Shown: in pieces, positions 1 through 7,150 of the stretch
Numbering within the stretch: the first letter of the stretch is position 1
How the letters are laid out: each line of letters starts with the position of its first letter
From: TMP-24 sp964600685
Lineage (GTDB): Bacteria; Pseudomonadota; Alphaproteobacteria; Rhodobacterales; Rhodobacteraceae
Direction of reading: 5' to 3'
Length of the DNA: 21,002 bases
NCBI GenBank assembly: GCA_964600685.1
Contig: CAZRKU010000050.1
Span: forward strand, 1 to 21,002
Translations under genes and position numbers: made by a program
Notes under the pieces: generated by a model
Told to the model about the DNA's origin: nothing
Seen by the model: the letters and a program-made list of their open reading frames with translations, nothing else
The model's database searches: none

Positions 1-261
1 CATCGGATCGACGTCGCGATAGTCCGACACGTCATAGCCGAAGTCCTTCATCGGCGAGGTGAAGAAGGGTGAAATCCAGATCGCATCCGCGCCGAGGCCA
101 GCGATATGGTCCAGCCTCTGGGTGATGCCCGGCAGGTCGCCGATCCCGTCGCCATTGGTGTCTTGATAGCTGCGCGGATAGATCTGATAGATCACCGCCC
201 CCCGCCACCAGTCGGCGGCCCCCGGAAGCTGGCGGTTTTTCACTGCGGACCTCGCATTCAT
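1..261 (-). CDS. aglA: Alpha-glucosidase (GH13), N-terminal part, cut by window start
   Basis: Hydrolyses imported alpha-glucosides (maltose, sucrose, trehalose type) to glucose in the cytoplasm. About 87 codons are visible. After a short leader comes DWWRGAVIYQIYPRSYQDTN, the first beta strand of GH13 oligo-1,6-glucosidase/alpha-glucosidase proteins, then NGDGIGDLPGI (the calcium-site/region VI area) and ADAIWISPFFTSPMKDFGYD. The catalytic Asp and Glu lie beyond the edge. Two in-frame starts are possible. The ATG at 273 overlaps the aglG stop (ATGA). The ATG at 261 has a better Shine-Dalgarno (GAGG six bases upstream), so I chose it. It is the fourth gene of the aglEFGA operon, the order known from Sinorhizobium meliloti, where the ATPase gene aglK follows; that would be outside the window. 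Family identity is secure; exact substrate is inferred from context. Confidence 0.9.
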   Translation of the reverse strand, partial: MNARSAVKNRQLPGAADWWRGAVIYQIYPRSYQDTNGDGIGDLPGITQRLDHIAGLGADAIWISPFFTSPMKDFGYDVSDYRDVDPM

Positions 262-269
262 GGCGGACC

Positions 270-1400
270 TCATTTCACCGAGCCGGCCAGAAGGCCGCGC
301 ACCAGGTATTTCTGCAAGACGAAAAAGACGAGGATCGGCACGGCGATCGACACGAAGGCCGAGGCCGCCAGGATTTCCCAGTCCCCGCCGCGCGAACCGA
401 GAAGGTTCACCAGACGGCCGGTCAGCACCAGCTTGTCATCCTGCGGGCCAAGGAAGACGAGGGCGACCAGCAGGTCGTTCCAGGTCCAGAGAAACTGGAA
501 GATGGCAAAGCTCGCCAGTGCCGGGAAGGACAGGGGCAGGACGATCCGGGTGAAGATCTGGAAGTCGGTCGCCCCATCCACCCGCGCGCTTTCCATGATC
601 TCGCGCGGCAGCCCGGCCATGTAATTGCGCAGAAGATAGATGGCCAGCGGCAGGCCGAAGCCGGTATGCGCGAGCCAGATGCCGATATAGCTTTTCGGAT
701 CGAACCCCAGCTTCTGCCCGGCGGAATTGTAAAGCGTGAGCAGCGGGATCAGCGACATCTGCAAGGGCACGACGAGAAGCCCCACCACCGCCGCGATCAG
801 GAGCGCCCGGCCCGGAAACTGCATCCAGCTGAGCGCATAGGCCGCGAAGGCCGCGATCAGGATCGGGATGACGGTCGAGGGGATGGCGACCGTGGCGGAG
901 TTCAGGAAAGAGCGCCCCAACCCCTCGGCGGTCAGGACCGAACGGTAATTGTCGAAGGTGAAGCGTGGCGGCACGGCGGCTGTGTAGAAGATGCGCTGCC
1001 CGCGCCGGTCCTTGAAGCTTTCCGGCCCGGACAGGACATAACCCCCATCTTCCGCGACGGTCAGGCTGGCGCCATCGCCAAGATCGGCAACCTCGCCCGG
1101 CGGGAAGGCGTCAGGCGCCTTGGAGTTGAAGCCGAAGGCCGCGATCCGGCCGCCCCGCCCCTCGAATACCGTGCCGGTCAGGGTATAGAGCCCGCCCGCC
1201 AGCACCTCGCCCGCGCCCTCCGGCGCGCGGACCATGTCGCTCTGGGTCGACGTGCCAAGCGCCGTCCACCAGCCGGAGGCGGTGATCTGGTCCTTGTCGC
1301 GGAAGGACGTAATGAGAAGCCCGAGCGTCGGCAGCGTCCACAGCAGGACGAACAGCGCGACCGACAGATGAACCGCCCAGCGCAGGGGATTGTTCGCCAT
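270..1400 (-). CDS. aglG: Alpha-glucoside ABC transporter permease AglG
   Basis: Inner-membrane permease of a CUT1-type sugar ABC importer, MalG-like, 376 residues. TM1 is near residues 10-31; further TM segments lie at about 165-190, 197-222, 237-257, 300-325 and 350-370. The EAA loop that contacts the ATPase is at 267-290 (EIMESARVDGATDF). A periplasmic insert of about 110 residues (36-148) between TM1 and TM2 is absent from E. coli MalG but expected for AglG, which is around 380 residues. The start at 1400 gives MANNPLRWAV. It lies one base after the aglF stop and has GGAGGG upstream inside the aglF end, so translation is probably coupled. An upstream start at 1430 would only add residues inside aglF. 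Partner is AglF; substrate comes from AglE. Confidence 0.93.
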   Translation of the reverse strand: MANNPLRWAVHLSVALFVLLWTLPTLGLLITSFRDKDQITASGWWTALGTSTQSDMVRAPEGAGEVLAGGLYTLTGTVFEGRGGRIAAFGFNSKAPDAFPPGEVADLGDGASLTVAEDGGYVLSGPESFKDRRGQRIFYTAAVPPRFTFDNYRSVLTAEGLGRSFLNSATVAIPSTVIPILIAAFAAYALSWMQFPGRALLIAAVVGLLVVPLQMSLIPLLTLYNSAGQKLGFDPKSYIGIWLAHTGFGLPLAIYLLRNYMAGLPREIMESARVDGATDFQIFTRIVLPLSFPALASFAIFQFLWTWNDLLVALVFLGPQDDKLVLTGRLVNLLGSRGGDWEILAASAFVSIAVPILVFFVLQKYLVRGLLAGSVK

Positions 1401-1401
1401 C

Positions 1402-2412
1402 TCAGCGGCCCTCCATCTCGGCACGGGCATTGCGGATGTTCCAGACCATGATCGGGATGACGAGGATCATGATGACGATGGCAATCGCCGCGCCGCGCCC
1501 GAAATCGCCGCCGCCGCGGAACATCCAGTCGAACATCAGGTTGGCGAGCACGTTGGAATTCCACTGGCCGTTGGTCATGGCCAGGACGATGTCGAAGACC
1601 TTGAGCACCGTGATGGTGATCGTCGTCCAGACGACGGCGATCGTGCCCCAGATCTGCGGCACCATGATCCTGAAGAAGATCTGGATGCCGTTCGCACCGT
1701 CCAGCACCGCCGCCTCGATGGTTTCTTCCGGGATGCCGCGCAGGGCGGCCGACAGGATGACCATGGCAAAGCCGGTCTGGATCCAGATCAGGATCACCAT
1801 CAGGAAGAAATTGTTCCAGAACGGCAGCGCGATCCAGGCCTGCGGATCCGCCCCGAACCAGGTGACGAGGGCATTCAGGACCCCGATCTGTTCGGATCCT
1901 TCGGATCGGTAATCATAGACGAATTTCCAGATCACCGCCGCGCCCACGAAGGAAATCGCCATCGGCATGAAGATCAGCGATTTGGCCAGATTGCCCCAGG
2001 CAATCCGGTCGGTCAGCGCGGCGGCGAGCAGACCGAGGAAGGTCGACGCCGCAGGCACGACGAGAAGCCACAGGAAATTGTTGAAGATCGATTCCCGGAA
2101 GCCAGGATCGGACAAAAGCCAGCGATAGTTCGCCACACCGACGAAATCCTGCCCCGCCTTGTCCTGGAACGACAGCCAGAGCGAGGCGATCACCGGATAG
2201 ACCAGATAAAGGGCCAGGGCGACCACTGCCGGGCCAAGAAAAAGCCAGGGGCGGATCAGACCGGCGCGGGCGATGTTGCGCCCGTTGCGGATGCGATCTT
2301 CGGTGCGGATCGGCAAAAGCCGGTCAAGGCACCAGTTCGCCCCCCAGAACCAGGTCACCGCGCCGAAAATGCCGATGATGATCGTGGCCAGTGCCGTCAG
2401 CAGCTGTTCCAT
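1402..2412 (-). CDS. aglF: Alpha-glucoside ABC transporter permease AglF
   Basis: Inner-membrane permease, MalF-like, 336 residues, partner of AglG. An extra N-terminal TM (about 5-25) precedes the core. Core TM segments are near 55-80, 110-133, 145-168, 200-222, 255-280 and 307-327. The EAA loop is at 229-250 (PEETIEAAVLDGANGIQ) with the conserved Gly. The start at 2412 has a strong GGGAGGGG Shine-Dalgarno about three bases upstream. It is separated from aglE by 85 bases containing a 9-bp GC hairpin, and is followed almost directly by aglG. It lacks the very large periplasmic P2 loop of enteric MalF, as is usual for AglF. Assignment to alpha-glucosides comes from operon order with aglE, aglA and aglR. 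Confidence 0.93.
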   Translation of the reverse strand: MEQLLTALATIIIGIFGAVTWFWGANWCLDRLLPIRTEDRIRNGRNIARAGLIRPWLFLGPAVVALALYLVYPVIASLWLSFQDKAGQDFVGVANYRWLLSDPGFRESIFNNFLWLLVVPAASTFLGLLAAALTDRIAWGNLAKSLIFMPMAISFVGAAVIWKFVYDYRSEGSEQIGVLNALVTWFGADPQAWIALPFWNNFFLMVILIWIQTGFAMVILSAALRGIPEETIEAAVLDGANGIQIFFRIMVPQIWGTIAVVWTTITITVLKVFDIVLAMTNGQWNSNVLANLMFDWMFRGGGDFGRGAAIAIVIMILVIPIMVWNIRNARAEMEGR

Positions 2413-2429
2413 GTTCCCCTCCCGAAAGA

Positions 2430-2451
2430 CCGGGGGCGCGGACGCCCCCGG
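2430..2451 (-). terminator. Strong GC hairpin between aglE and aglF
   Basis: Perfect 9-bp inverted repeat CCGGGGGCG (2430-2438) and CGCCCCCGG (2443-2451) with a four-base loop, inside the operon. No T tract follows in the minus direction, so it is not a clear intrinsic terminator. In binding-protein operons such a hairpin commonly protects or attenuates the upstream message so that the binding protein outnumbers the permeases. That role is inferred here. Confidence 0.6.
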
Positions 2452-2497
2452 CAGGTCACTCGCCCAACGTCACGGGTGAAACCTTATCGGCCGCCGA

Positions 2498-3850
2498 TCA
2501 CTTGATCGCGTCCCACTCCGCCTGAATGCCTGCGGCGACATCGGCGGCCGGCTTTCCGCCGGCATAATCGACCATGCCGGTCCAGAAGGCCCCCGCGCCG
2601 ATCTTGCCCGGCATCAGGTCCGACCCGTCGAAACGGAAGGTCGTCGCGCCCAGAAGGATCTCGCCCTGCTTCTTCAGCGCCGCATTGGCGTAAGCTTCAG
2701 GGTTGACCGACTTCATCGGCGTCAGGAAGCCCGATTGCGCCATCCAGACCTCATGGGCGATCGGGGTTTTCAGAAACTCGATGAAGGCGCGCGAAGCATC
2801 ACTGTCCCTGGTGATCATCGCCAGCGTGCCTGCGCCCAGAACCGGCTTGCCGAGGTCCTTGCCGTCATAGGCGGGCAGGTAGAAGAAATCCGCATCCGTT
2901 CCCAATTCCGTCCCCTCGGGGAAGAAGGACGGAATGAACGACGCCTGGTGATGCATGTAGCACTTGGGCGGCGAGGCAAAGAGCCCCTTGGGGCTGTCGC
3001 GGAAGTCTGTCGTGGCGACAGCCGCGGCGCCGCCGTCGACAAAGGCGTCATTGCGCGCGAACCAGCCGAATTCGTCAATCGCGGTCACGACCGCCGGATC
3101 GCCGAAGGGCAGTTCGTTGGTGACCCATTTGTCATAGGTGTCGGGCGATGCCGTGCGCAGCAGCATGTCTTCAACCCAGTCGGTCGCGGGCCAGCCGGTC
3201 GCACCCCCCGAACCCAGACCGATGCACCAGGGCGTGCCGCCATCGGCGACGATCCGTTCGGTCAGCGCCTTCAGTTCCTCCATCGTCTGCGGCACTTCAT
3301 AGCCGGCATCCTCGAAGTTCTCGGGCACATACCAGACCAGCGATTTCACATCGATCTTGTAGGGGAAGGCATAGAGCGCCGGCGCGCCGTCCTTGCCCTT
3401 GTAGGTGCCAAGACCGACCCAGCTGTCGCCCGCGGCGTAATTGTCCTTCAGCCATTGGGTCGTTTCATCCCCCAGCGGCGCCAGGAGGCCCTTCGACGCC
3501 AGATCGGCGATCAGGCCGGGCTGCGGCAGGACCGCGATGTCGGGCGGGCTGCCCGCCTGCGTGTCGATCACGATCTGCTGTTCATAGTTTTCCGACGAGG
3601 AATAGTTGACCGTCACCCCGGTAGCCGCGGTGAAATAGGCCAGAACACTTTCGACCAGCGCCTGATCCTCGCCCCGCCACGGGCCGAAGACAGTCAGGGT
3701 CTGCCCGTCAAGGTTGTATTTGTCGGAAAATTCGGTGAAACTGGCCCAGTTGAACCTTGCATCCTCGCCCGGCACGAATTTCAGCTCCTGCGCCGACAGC
3801 GCACCCGCACAAAGCGCCAGAATCGCGGCGCTCGTCAGAAATCGGGTCAT
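2498..3850 (-). CDS. aglE: Alpha-glucoside periplasmic binding protein AglE
   Basis: Extracellular solute-binding protein (family 1, MalE-like), 450 residues, exported to the periplasm to deliver alpha-glucosides to AglFG. The first 20 residues (MTRFLTSAAILALCAGALSA) are a Sec signal peptide with an ALSA/QE cleavage site. The mature part starts with LKFVPGED and contains LTVFGPWRGED near 52-62, an early lobe motif of AglE proteins. The start at 3850 has GGGAGG five to six bases upstream. A longer frame to 3904 adds 18 residues but would run through the predicted operator and leader, so I rejected it. It is first in the operon, transcribed from the promoter at 3922-3950 and controlled by the operator at 3901-3914. 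The symbol rests on family resemblance plus the full aglR-aglEFGA order. Confidence 0.93.
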   Translation of the reverse strand: MTRFLTSAAILALCAGALSAQELKFVPGEDARFNWASFTEFSDKYNLDGQTLTVFGPWRGEDQALVESVLAYFTAATGVTVNYSSSENYEQQIVIDTQAGSPPDIAVLPQPGLIADLASKGLLAPLGDETTQWLKDNYAAGDSWVGLGTYKGKDGAPALYAFPYKIDVKSLVWYVPENFEDAGYEVPQTMEELKALTERIVADGGTPWCIGLGSGGATGWPATDWVEDMLLRTASPDTYDKWVTNELPFGDPAVVTAIDEFGWFARNDAFVDGGAAAVATTDFRDSPKGLFASPPKCYMHHQASFIPSFFPEGTELGTDADFFYLPAYDGKDLGKPVLGAGTLAMITRDSDASRAFIEFLKTPIAHEVWMAQSGFLTPMKSVNPEAYANAALKKQGEILLGATTFRFDGSDLMPGKIGAGAFWTGMVDYAGGKPAADVAAGIQAEWDAIK

Positions 3851-3900
3851 GTGATCCTCCCAGATCGGCAACCATCCCCCCAGGCGCAGTGGAATCAGAT

Positions 3901-3914
3901 TCAAAGCGCTTTGG
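3901..3914. promoter_or_regulatory. AglR operator, aglE side
   Basis: TCAAAGCGCTTTGG contains the perfect 12-bp palindrome CAAAGCGCTTTG (3902-3913) with the central CG typical of LacI-family operators. It starts at about +1 of the predicted aglE transcript, a position where bound repressor blocks initiation. A near copy lies on the aglR side at 4043-4056. Confidence 0.75.
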
Positions 3915-3921
3915 ATGCGCG

Positions 3922-3950
3922 ACCATCGGTCGATTTTTCCATCCTGTCAA
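3922..3950 (-). promoter_or_regulatory. Predicted aglE promoter
   Basis: On the minus strand a perfect -35 TTGACA (3950-3945) is followed after 17 bases by GATGGT (3927-3922), a weak -10 with three of six consensus bases. The expected start is near 3915, directly before the operator at 3901-3914. Confidence 0.55.
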
Positions 3951-4003
3951 CGCAAATCCACGCTTTCCGGCGCAATTCCGGGCCGACGGTATCCAGTTCA
4001 CCG

Positions 4004-4033
4004 TTGACGAAACACCGAAGCCGCGGCTAGGTT
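4004..4033 (+). promoter_or_regulatory. Predicted aglR promoter
   Basis: TTGACG (4004-4009) with a 17- or 18-base spacer to CTAGGT/TAGGTT (4027-4033). The expected start is near 4039-4041, a few bases before the operator at 4043-4056, mirroring the aglE side. The mRNA leader would be about 25 bases. Confidence 0.5.
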
Positions 4034-4042
4034 CCCCTGAAT

Positions 4043-4056
4043 TCAAAACGCTTTGA
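4043..4056. promoter_or_regulatory. AglR operator, aglR side
   Basis: TCAAAACGCTTTGA is a LacI-type palindrome with central CG and one mismatched pair, matching the aglE-side site at 12 of 14 positions. It lies between the predicted aglR start site and the aglR ATG, which suggests autoregulation. Centre-to-centre distance to the other operator is 142 bp. Confidence 0.7.
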
Positions 4057-4064
4057 ACGGCAAG

Positions 4065-5099
4065 ATGAACCTGAAGCAGCTGTCCGCAGAACTCGGCCTG
4101 TCACAGACAACGGTGAGCCGCGCGCTGAACGGATTCCCCGAAGTCAACGAAGCGACCCGCACCCGCGTCGCGGAGGCGGCGCGCAAGCATGGCTACCGGC
4201 CGAACACGCGCGCCCGCAGCCTGGCCACCGGCCGCGCCATGGCGATCGGCCATGTCATTCCCGTCTCGACCCGGCATGAAATCGTGAACCCGATCTTTGC
4301 GGATTTCATCGCCGGCGCCGGCGAAGTCTATACGGCCAACGACTATGACATGGTCCTGTCCGTCGTCACCGATGCCGACGAAGGCGACGCCTATCGCAAG
4401 CTGCGGGCCAAGGGAACGATTGACGGGGTGATCGTCCACGGGCCGAAGGTGAACGACCCGCGCATCGCGCTCCTGACCGAGATCGGCCTGCCCTTCGTTG
4501 TCCACGGTCGCTCCAGCGAGGTCGCGGAGCCCTACTCGTGGCTCGACGTGAACAACCGGCGCGCCTTTCACCGGGCGACCGACTTCCTGCTTGATCTGGG
4601 CCATCGTCGGATCGCCCTGCTGAACGGTCTTGAGGACATGGACTTCGCCCACCGACGGCGCGCAGGATATGAGACCGCGCTGGCCGAGCGCGGTATCCCC
4701 TCCGACGGCGCGCTCATGACCTCCTCCGAGATGACCGAAGGGGCAGGCTACGATGCTGCAAGCAGAATGCTCGCCTCGGCCGACGCCCCGACCGCCTTCC
4801 TGGCCTCGTCTCTCATTTCAGCCATGGGCGTGCGCCGGGCGCTGGAGAATGCGGGCCTGAAGCTCGGGCGCGACATATCGGTCGTGACCCATGATGACGA
4901 GTTGAGTTACCTGCGCAACGGCGCGGAACTGCCGATCTACACCGCCACCCGGTCGTCGGTGCGCGAGGCCGGGCGCCTGGCCGCGCAGATGCTGCTGGAC
5001 CGGATCAGCGATCCCGCAGGCGGGCATCGTGACCTGCTTCTGGAAGCGTCGCTGGTGGTGGGCCAGTCGACCGGCCCCGCACCGCGCCGGGGCGGCTGA
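4065..5099 (+). CDS. aglR: LacI-family repressor of alpha-glucoside genes
   Basis: DNA-binding regulator of 344 residues, the usual LacI/GalR length. The N-terminal helix-turn-helix is NLKQLSAELGLSQTTVSRAL (2-21). The hinge helix region is near 45-56 (RPNTRARSLATG). The rest is a periplasmic-binding-protein-like sensor domain, with typical segments such as LGHRRIALLNG and the C-terminal EAGRLAAQMLLDRI. I chose the ATG at 4065 because MNLKQLS is the usual family start; a TTG at 4053 lies inside the operator. No strong Shine-Dalgarno is visible. It is divergent from aglE and its stop overlaps the next ATG (TGATG at 5097-5101). It probably represses aglEFGA and itself in the absence of an alpha-glucoside inducer; the inducer is inferred. 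Confidence 0.9.
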   Translation: MNLKQLSAELGLSQTTVSRALNGFPEVNEATRTRVAEAARKHGYRPNTRARSLATGRAMAIGHVIPVSTRHEIVNPIFADFIAGAGEVYTANDYDMVLSVVTDADEGDAYRKLRAKGTIDGVIVHGPKVNDPRIALLTEIGLPFVVHGRSSEVAEPYSWLDVNNRRAFHRATDFLLDLGHRRIALLNGLEDMDFAHRRRAGYETALAERGIPSDGALMTSSEMTEGAGYDAASRMLASADAPTAFLASSLISAMGVRRALENAGLKLGRDISVVTHDDELSYLRNGAELPIYTATRSSVREAGRLAAQMLLDRISDPAGGHRDLLLEASLVVGQSTGPAPRRGG

Positions 5100-5425
5100 T
5101 GGCGACGCTCGGGCGGACGCGCGCCGACTTTCCGCCGGGGTTCCTGTTCGGGACCGCCCCCTCGGCCTATCAGATCGAGGGATCCGCCTTTGGCGGGGCA
5201 GGCCCGTCGCACTGGGACACGTTCGCCGCCCATCTCGATGCGGTGCGCGCCGCCATCGCACAGGGGGTCAACCTGCGCGGGTTCTACGACTGGTCGCTCT
5301 TGGACAACTGCGAATGGGCCTTTGGCTTTGAAAACCGCTCCAGCCTTGCCCATGTCGATTTCGAAAGCTTGAAGCGCACCCCGAAATGGTCCTATCAGGC
5401 GCTGACAGCACTGCTGCGCCAATAG
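5099..5425 (+). pseudogene. GH1 beta-glucosidase remnant with large in-frame internal deletion
   Basis: An intact 108-codon reading frame joins the two ends of a family 1 beta-glucosidase, normally about 440-450 residues. Residues 11-43 (FPPGFLFGTAPSAYQIEG, then GPSHWDTFAA) are the N-terminal strand and active-site entry. Residues 45-108 (HLDAVRAAIAQGVNLRG, WSLLDNCEWAFGF, HVDFESLKRTPK) are the extreme C terminus. The middle, about 330 codons with both catalytic glutamates (the NEP and ENG motifs), is missing, with the junction near 5222-5240. It cannot be an active glycosidase. Drift such as NRSSLAHVDF, where KRFGLVHVDF is typical, suggests relaxed selection. Its ATG overlaps the aglR stop, and glk follows after 16 bases, so it sits where an intact gene would belong in the operon. 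It may be a relic, or a retained small protein that keeps aglR-glk translation linked. Confidence 0.85.
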
Positions 5426-5441
5426 GGATGAACAGCCCGCG

Positions 5442-6413
5442 ATGACCCATTCCGCCGACCTTCCCGTCATCCTGGCCGACATCGGCGGCACGAACACGCG
5501 CGTGGCGCTGGCACGGGGCGGCGTGGTGGCGCACGACAGCATCCGCCGCTTTGCCAATGCAGAGCATGACGGCCTTCCCGCCATTCTGAGAGCCTATCTC
5601 GCCGAGCGGGGCGTCCGGCGCTGCGCTGGGGCTTGCGTGGCCGCCGCCGGACCGGTGCAGGACGGTGTGGCGGAAATGACCAACCTCGCCTGGCGCATCA
5701 CGCCCGAAGACGTGCGCGGCGCAACCGGCGCCGCGACGGTCGCCCTCCTGAACGACCTTCAGGCCCAGGGCCACGCCCTCGACCGGCTGCCCGCACAGAG
5801 TCTGCGCACGATCCTGCCCGGCGCCCTGCCCGCCCGGCCCGGCCCGCGCCTTGTCGTCGGCGTCGGCACCGGCTTCAATGCCGCCCCGGTCCACCGCACC
5901 CGAACCGGCATACTGGTCGCCGCGTCGGAATGCGGACACCAGAGCCTGCCGGTGCGCACCGATACCGATCTGCGACTCGCGCGCTTCGTCGAGGAGGCGC
6001 ATGGCTTTGCCGGGGTGGAAGATGTGCTGTCCGGTCGCGGACTGGAACGGCTTTTTGCCTTTCACGCGCTTGAGGCCGGCCAGCCTGCCACCCTCTCGGC
6101 CGCGACGATCATGGACCGGATCGCATCCGGCACCGACCCGTCCGCAATGCGCGCCTGCACCAGCTTCGTGACGCTTCTGGGCCGCACGGCCGGCGATCTG
6201 GCGCTGACCCATCTGCCCTTCGGCGGCCTTTTCCTGGTGGGCGGCGTCGCGCGGGCCTTCACCCCCTATCTGGGCCAGGGCTTCACGCAGGCCTTCCGCG
6301 ACAAGGGACGATTCTCGGCCTTCATGGATGATTTTCCCGTGCAGGTGATCGAGGATGACTATGCCGCGCTGGAAGGCTGCGCGGCGCACCTGCAAGCGGA
6401 AATGACCGCCTGA
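5442..6413 (+). CDS. glk: Glucokinase
   Basis: ATP-dependent phosphorylation of glucose to glucose 6-phosphate in the cytoplasm (EC 2.7.1.2); 323 residues, the length of the bacterial glucokinase (Glk) family. The phosphate-binding motif LADIGGTNTRVAL is at 11-23. The catalytic base is probably D105 in LLNDLQAQG. The second nucleotide-binding motif VGVGTGFNAA is at 139-148, and the glucose-binding SECGH is at 162-166. The C-terminal LPFGGLFLVGGVA is the last nucleotide-binding segment. The frame starts at the ATG at 5442 with only a weak, distant AGGGA upstream. It probably shares the aglR transcript and phosphorylates glucose released by AglA. The product feeds Zwf and Pgi encoded at 15330-19061. 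Confidence 0.93.
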   Translation: MTHSADLPVILADIGGTNTRVALARGGVVAHDSIRRFANAEHDGLPAILRAYLAERGVRRCAGACVAAAGPVQDGVAEMTNLAWRITPEDVRGATGAATVALLNDLQAQGHALDRLPAQSLRTILPGALPARPGPRLVVGVGTGFNAAPVHRTRTGILVAASECGHQSLPVRTDTDLRLARFVEEAHGFAGVEDVLSGRGLERLFAFHALEAGQPATLSAATIMDRIASGTDPSAMRACTSFVTLLGRTAGDLALTHLPFGGLFLVGGVARAFTPYLGQGFTQAFRDKGRFSAFMDDFPVQVIEDDYAALEGCAAHLQAEMTA

Positions 6414-6478
6414 AGTCATCAAGGCAATCTTAACCGCCCGGCCTTAGCGTCTGTCACGGAAGCAACGCGGCGGAAGAG

Positions 6479-6781
6479 ATGGGCGATTCTCTCAGTGCTG
6501 GTCACCAACCCTGCCTGAAACTGCCGCGCAGGCTGGATCTGACGGCCGCGCGGCGGCTCAAGGCAGATCTGCTTGCCCTGTCCGGCCGGCCCCTGCGCCT
6601 GGACGCCGCCGAAGTGACACATCTGGGCGGGCTCTGCCTTCAGTTGCTGCTGGCCGCGGCCAACCACTGGCACCTTTCGGGGCAGCCGCTGGCGATCGAA
6701 CCGCGCTCGACCGCGTTCGACGCTGCCCTGACGGCATTCGGCATCGACCGTTCGACCCTGGAACAGCGGGGGTACGCATGA
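6479..6781 (+). CDS. STAS-domain protein of the che operon, CheS-like
   Basis: A 100-residue single STAS domain: LKLPRRLDLTAARRLKADLL (13-32), the central strand LRLDAAEVTHLGGLCLQLL (39-57), then LAIEPRSTAFDAALTAFGID. The phosphorylatable serine of SpoIIAA-type anti-anti-sigma factors (DSSG) is replaced by HLGG (48-51), so regulation by serine phosphorylation is unlikely. It is first in the operon and its stop overlaps the cheY ATG (ATGA). In S. meliloti a protein of 97 residues, CheS, is encoded directly before cheY1 and cheA; it binds CheA and speeds dephosphorylation of CheY1. Place and size make this a candidate CheS; sequence orthology is inferred, so no symbol is given. Confidence 0.8.
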   Translation: MGDSLSAGHQPCLKLPRRLDLTAARRLKADLLALSGRPLRLDAAEVTHLGGLCLQLLLAAANHWHLSGQPLAIEPRSTAFDAALTAFGIDRSTLEQRGYA

Positions 6782-7143
6782 CCATCCGGGTGCTCGCCGT
6801 CGACGACAGCCGCACGATCCGTGACCTTCTGGCCCATGCCCTGCACCGGGCCGGCTATCAGGTGACGCTTGCCGAAGACGGGCAGGACGCGCTCGACCGG
6901 CTGGAGGACGCCGCTCCCGATGCCATCATCTCCGACATCAACATGCCCAGGCTGGATGGCTTCGGGCTGATACAGGCGCTGCGCCGGAAGGAGCGTTACC
7001 GCGCAATCCCGATCCTGGTCCTGACCACCGAAAGCGCGCCGGAACTGAAGGCGCGGGCACGCGCCGCCGGTGCGACCGGCTGGATCGTCAAGCCGTTCGA
7101 GCCGGACAAACTTGTTCAGGCGTTGCAAATGATCACGGGCTAG
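6778..7143 (+). CDS. cheY: Chemotaxis response regulator CheY
   Basis: Single-receiver protein of 121 residues. The acidic pocket is D9-D10 (LAVDDS), the phosphoacceptor is D53 in ISDINMPRLDG, the conserved Thr is in LVLTTES (83-84), and K105 lies in VKPFEP. It accepts phosphate from CheA. Whether it binds the flagellar motor or serves as a phosphate sink like S. meliloti CheY1 cannot be read from the sequence. Its place between a CheS-like gene and cheA is that of CheY1. The start overlaps the preceding stop (ATGA at 6778-6781), and cheA follows after seven bases. Confidence 0.93.
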   Translation: MTIRVLAVDDSRTIRDLLAHALHRAGYQVTLAEDGQDALDRLEDAAPDAIISDINMPRLDGFGLIQALRRKERYRAIPILVLTTESAPELKARARAAGATGWIVKPFEPDKLVQALQMITG

Positions 7144-7150
7144 CGCTCCG

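Noticed and set aside
3851..3904. Longer N terminus for aglE
   Set aside because: It would place the start inside the operator and hide the signal peptide; the ATG at 3850 has a strong Shine-Dalgarno.
4053..4064. TTG start for aglR
   Set aside because: It lies within the operator; MNLKQLS at 4065 matches the usual LacI-family start.
6430..6447. CtrA-like TTAA...TTAG before the STAS gene
   Set aside because: The spacing is 10 bases rather than 7, and only half the site matches.
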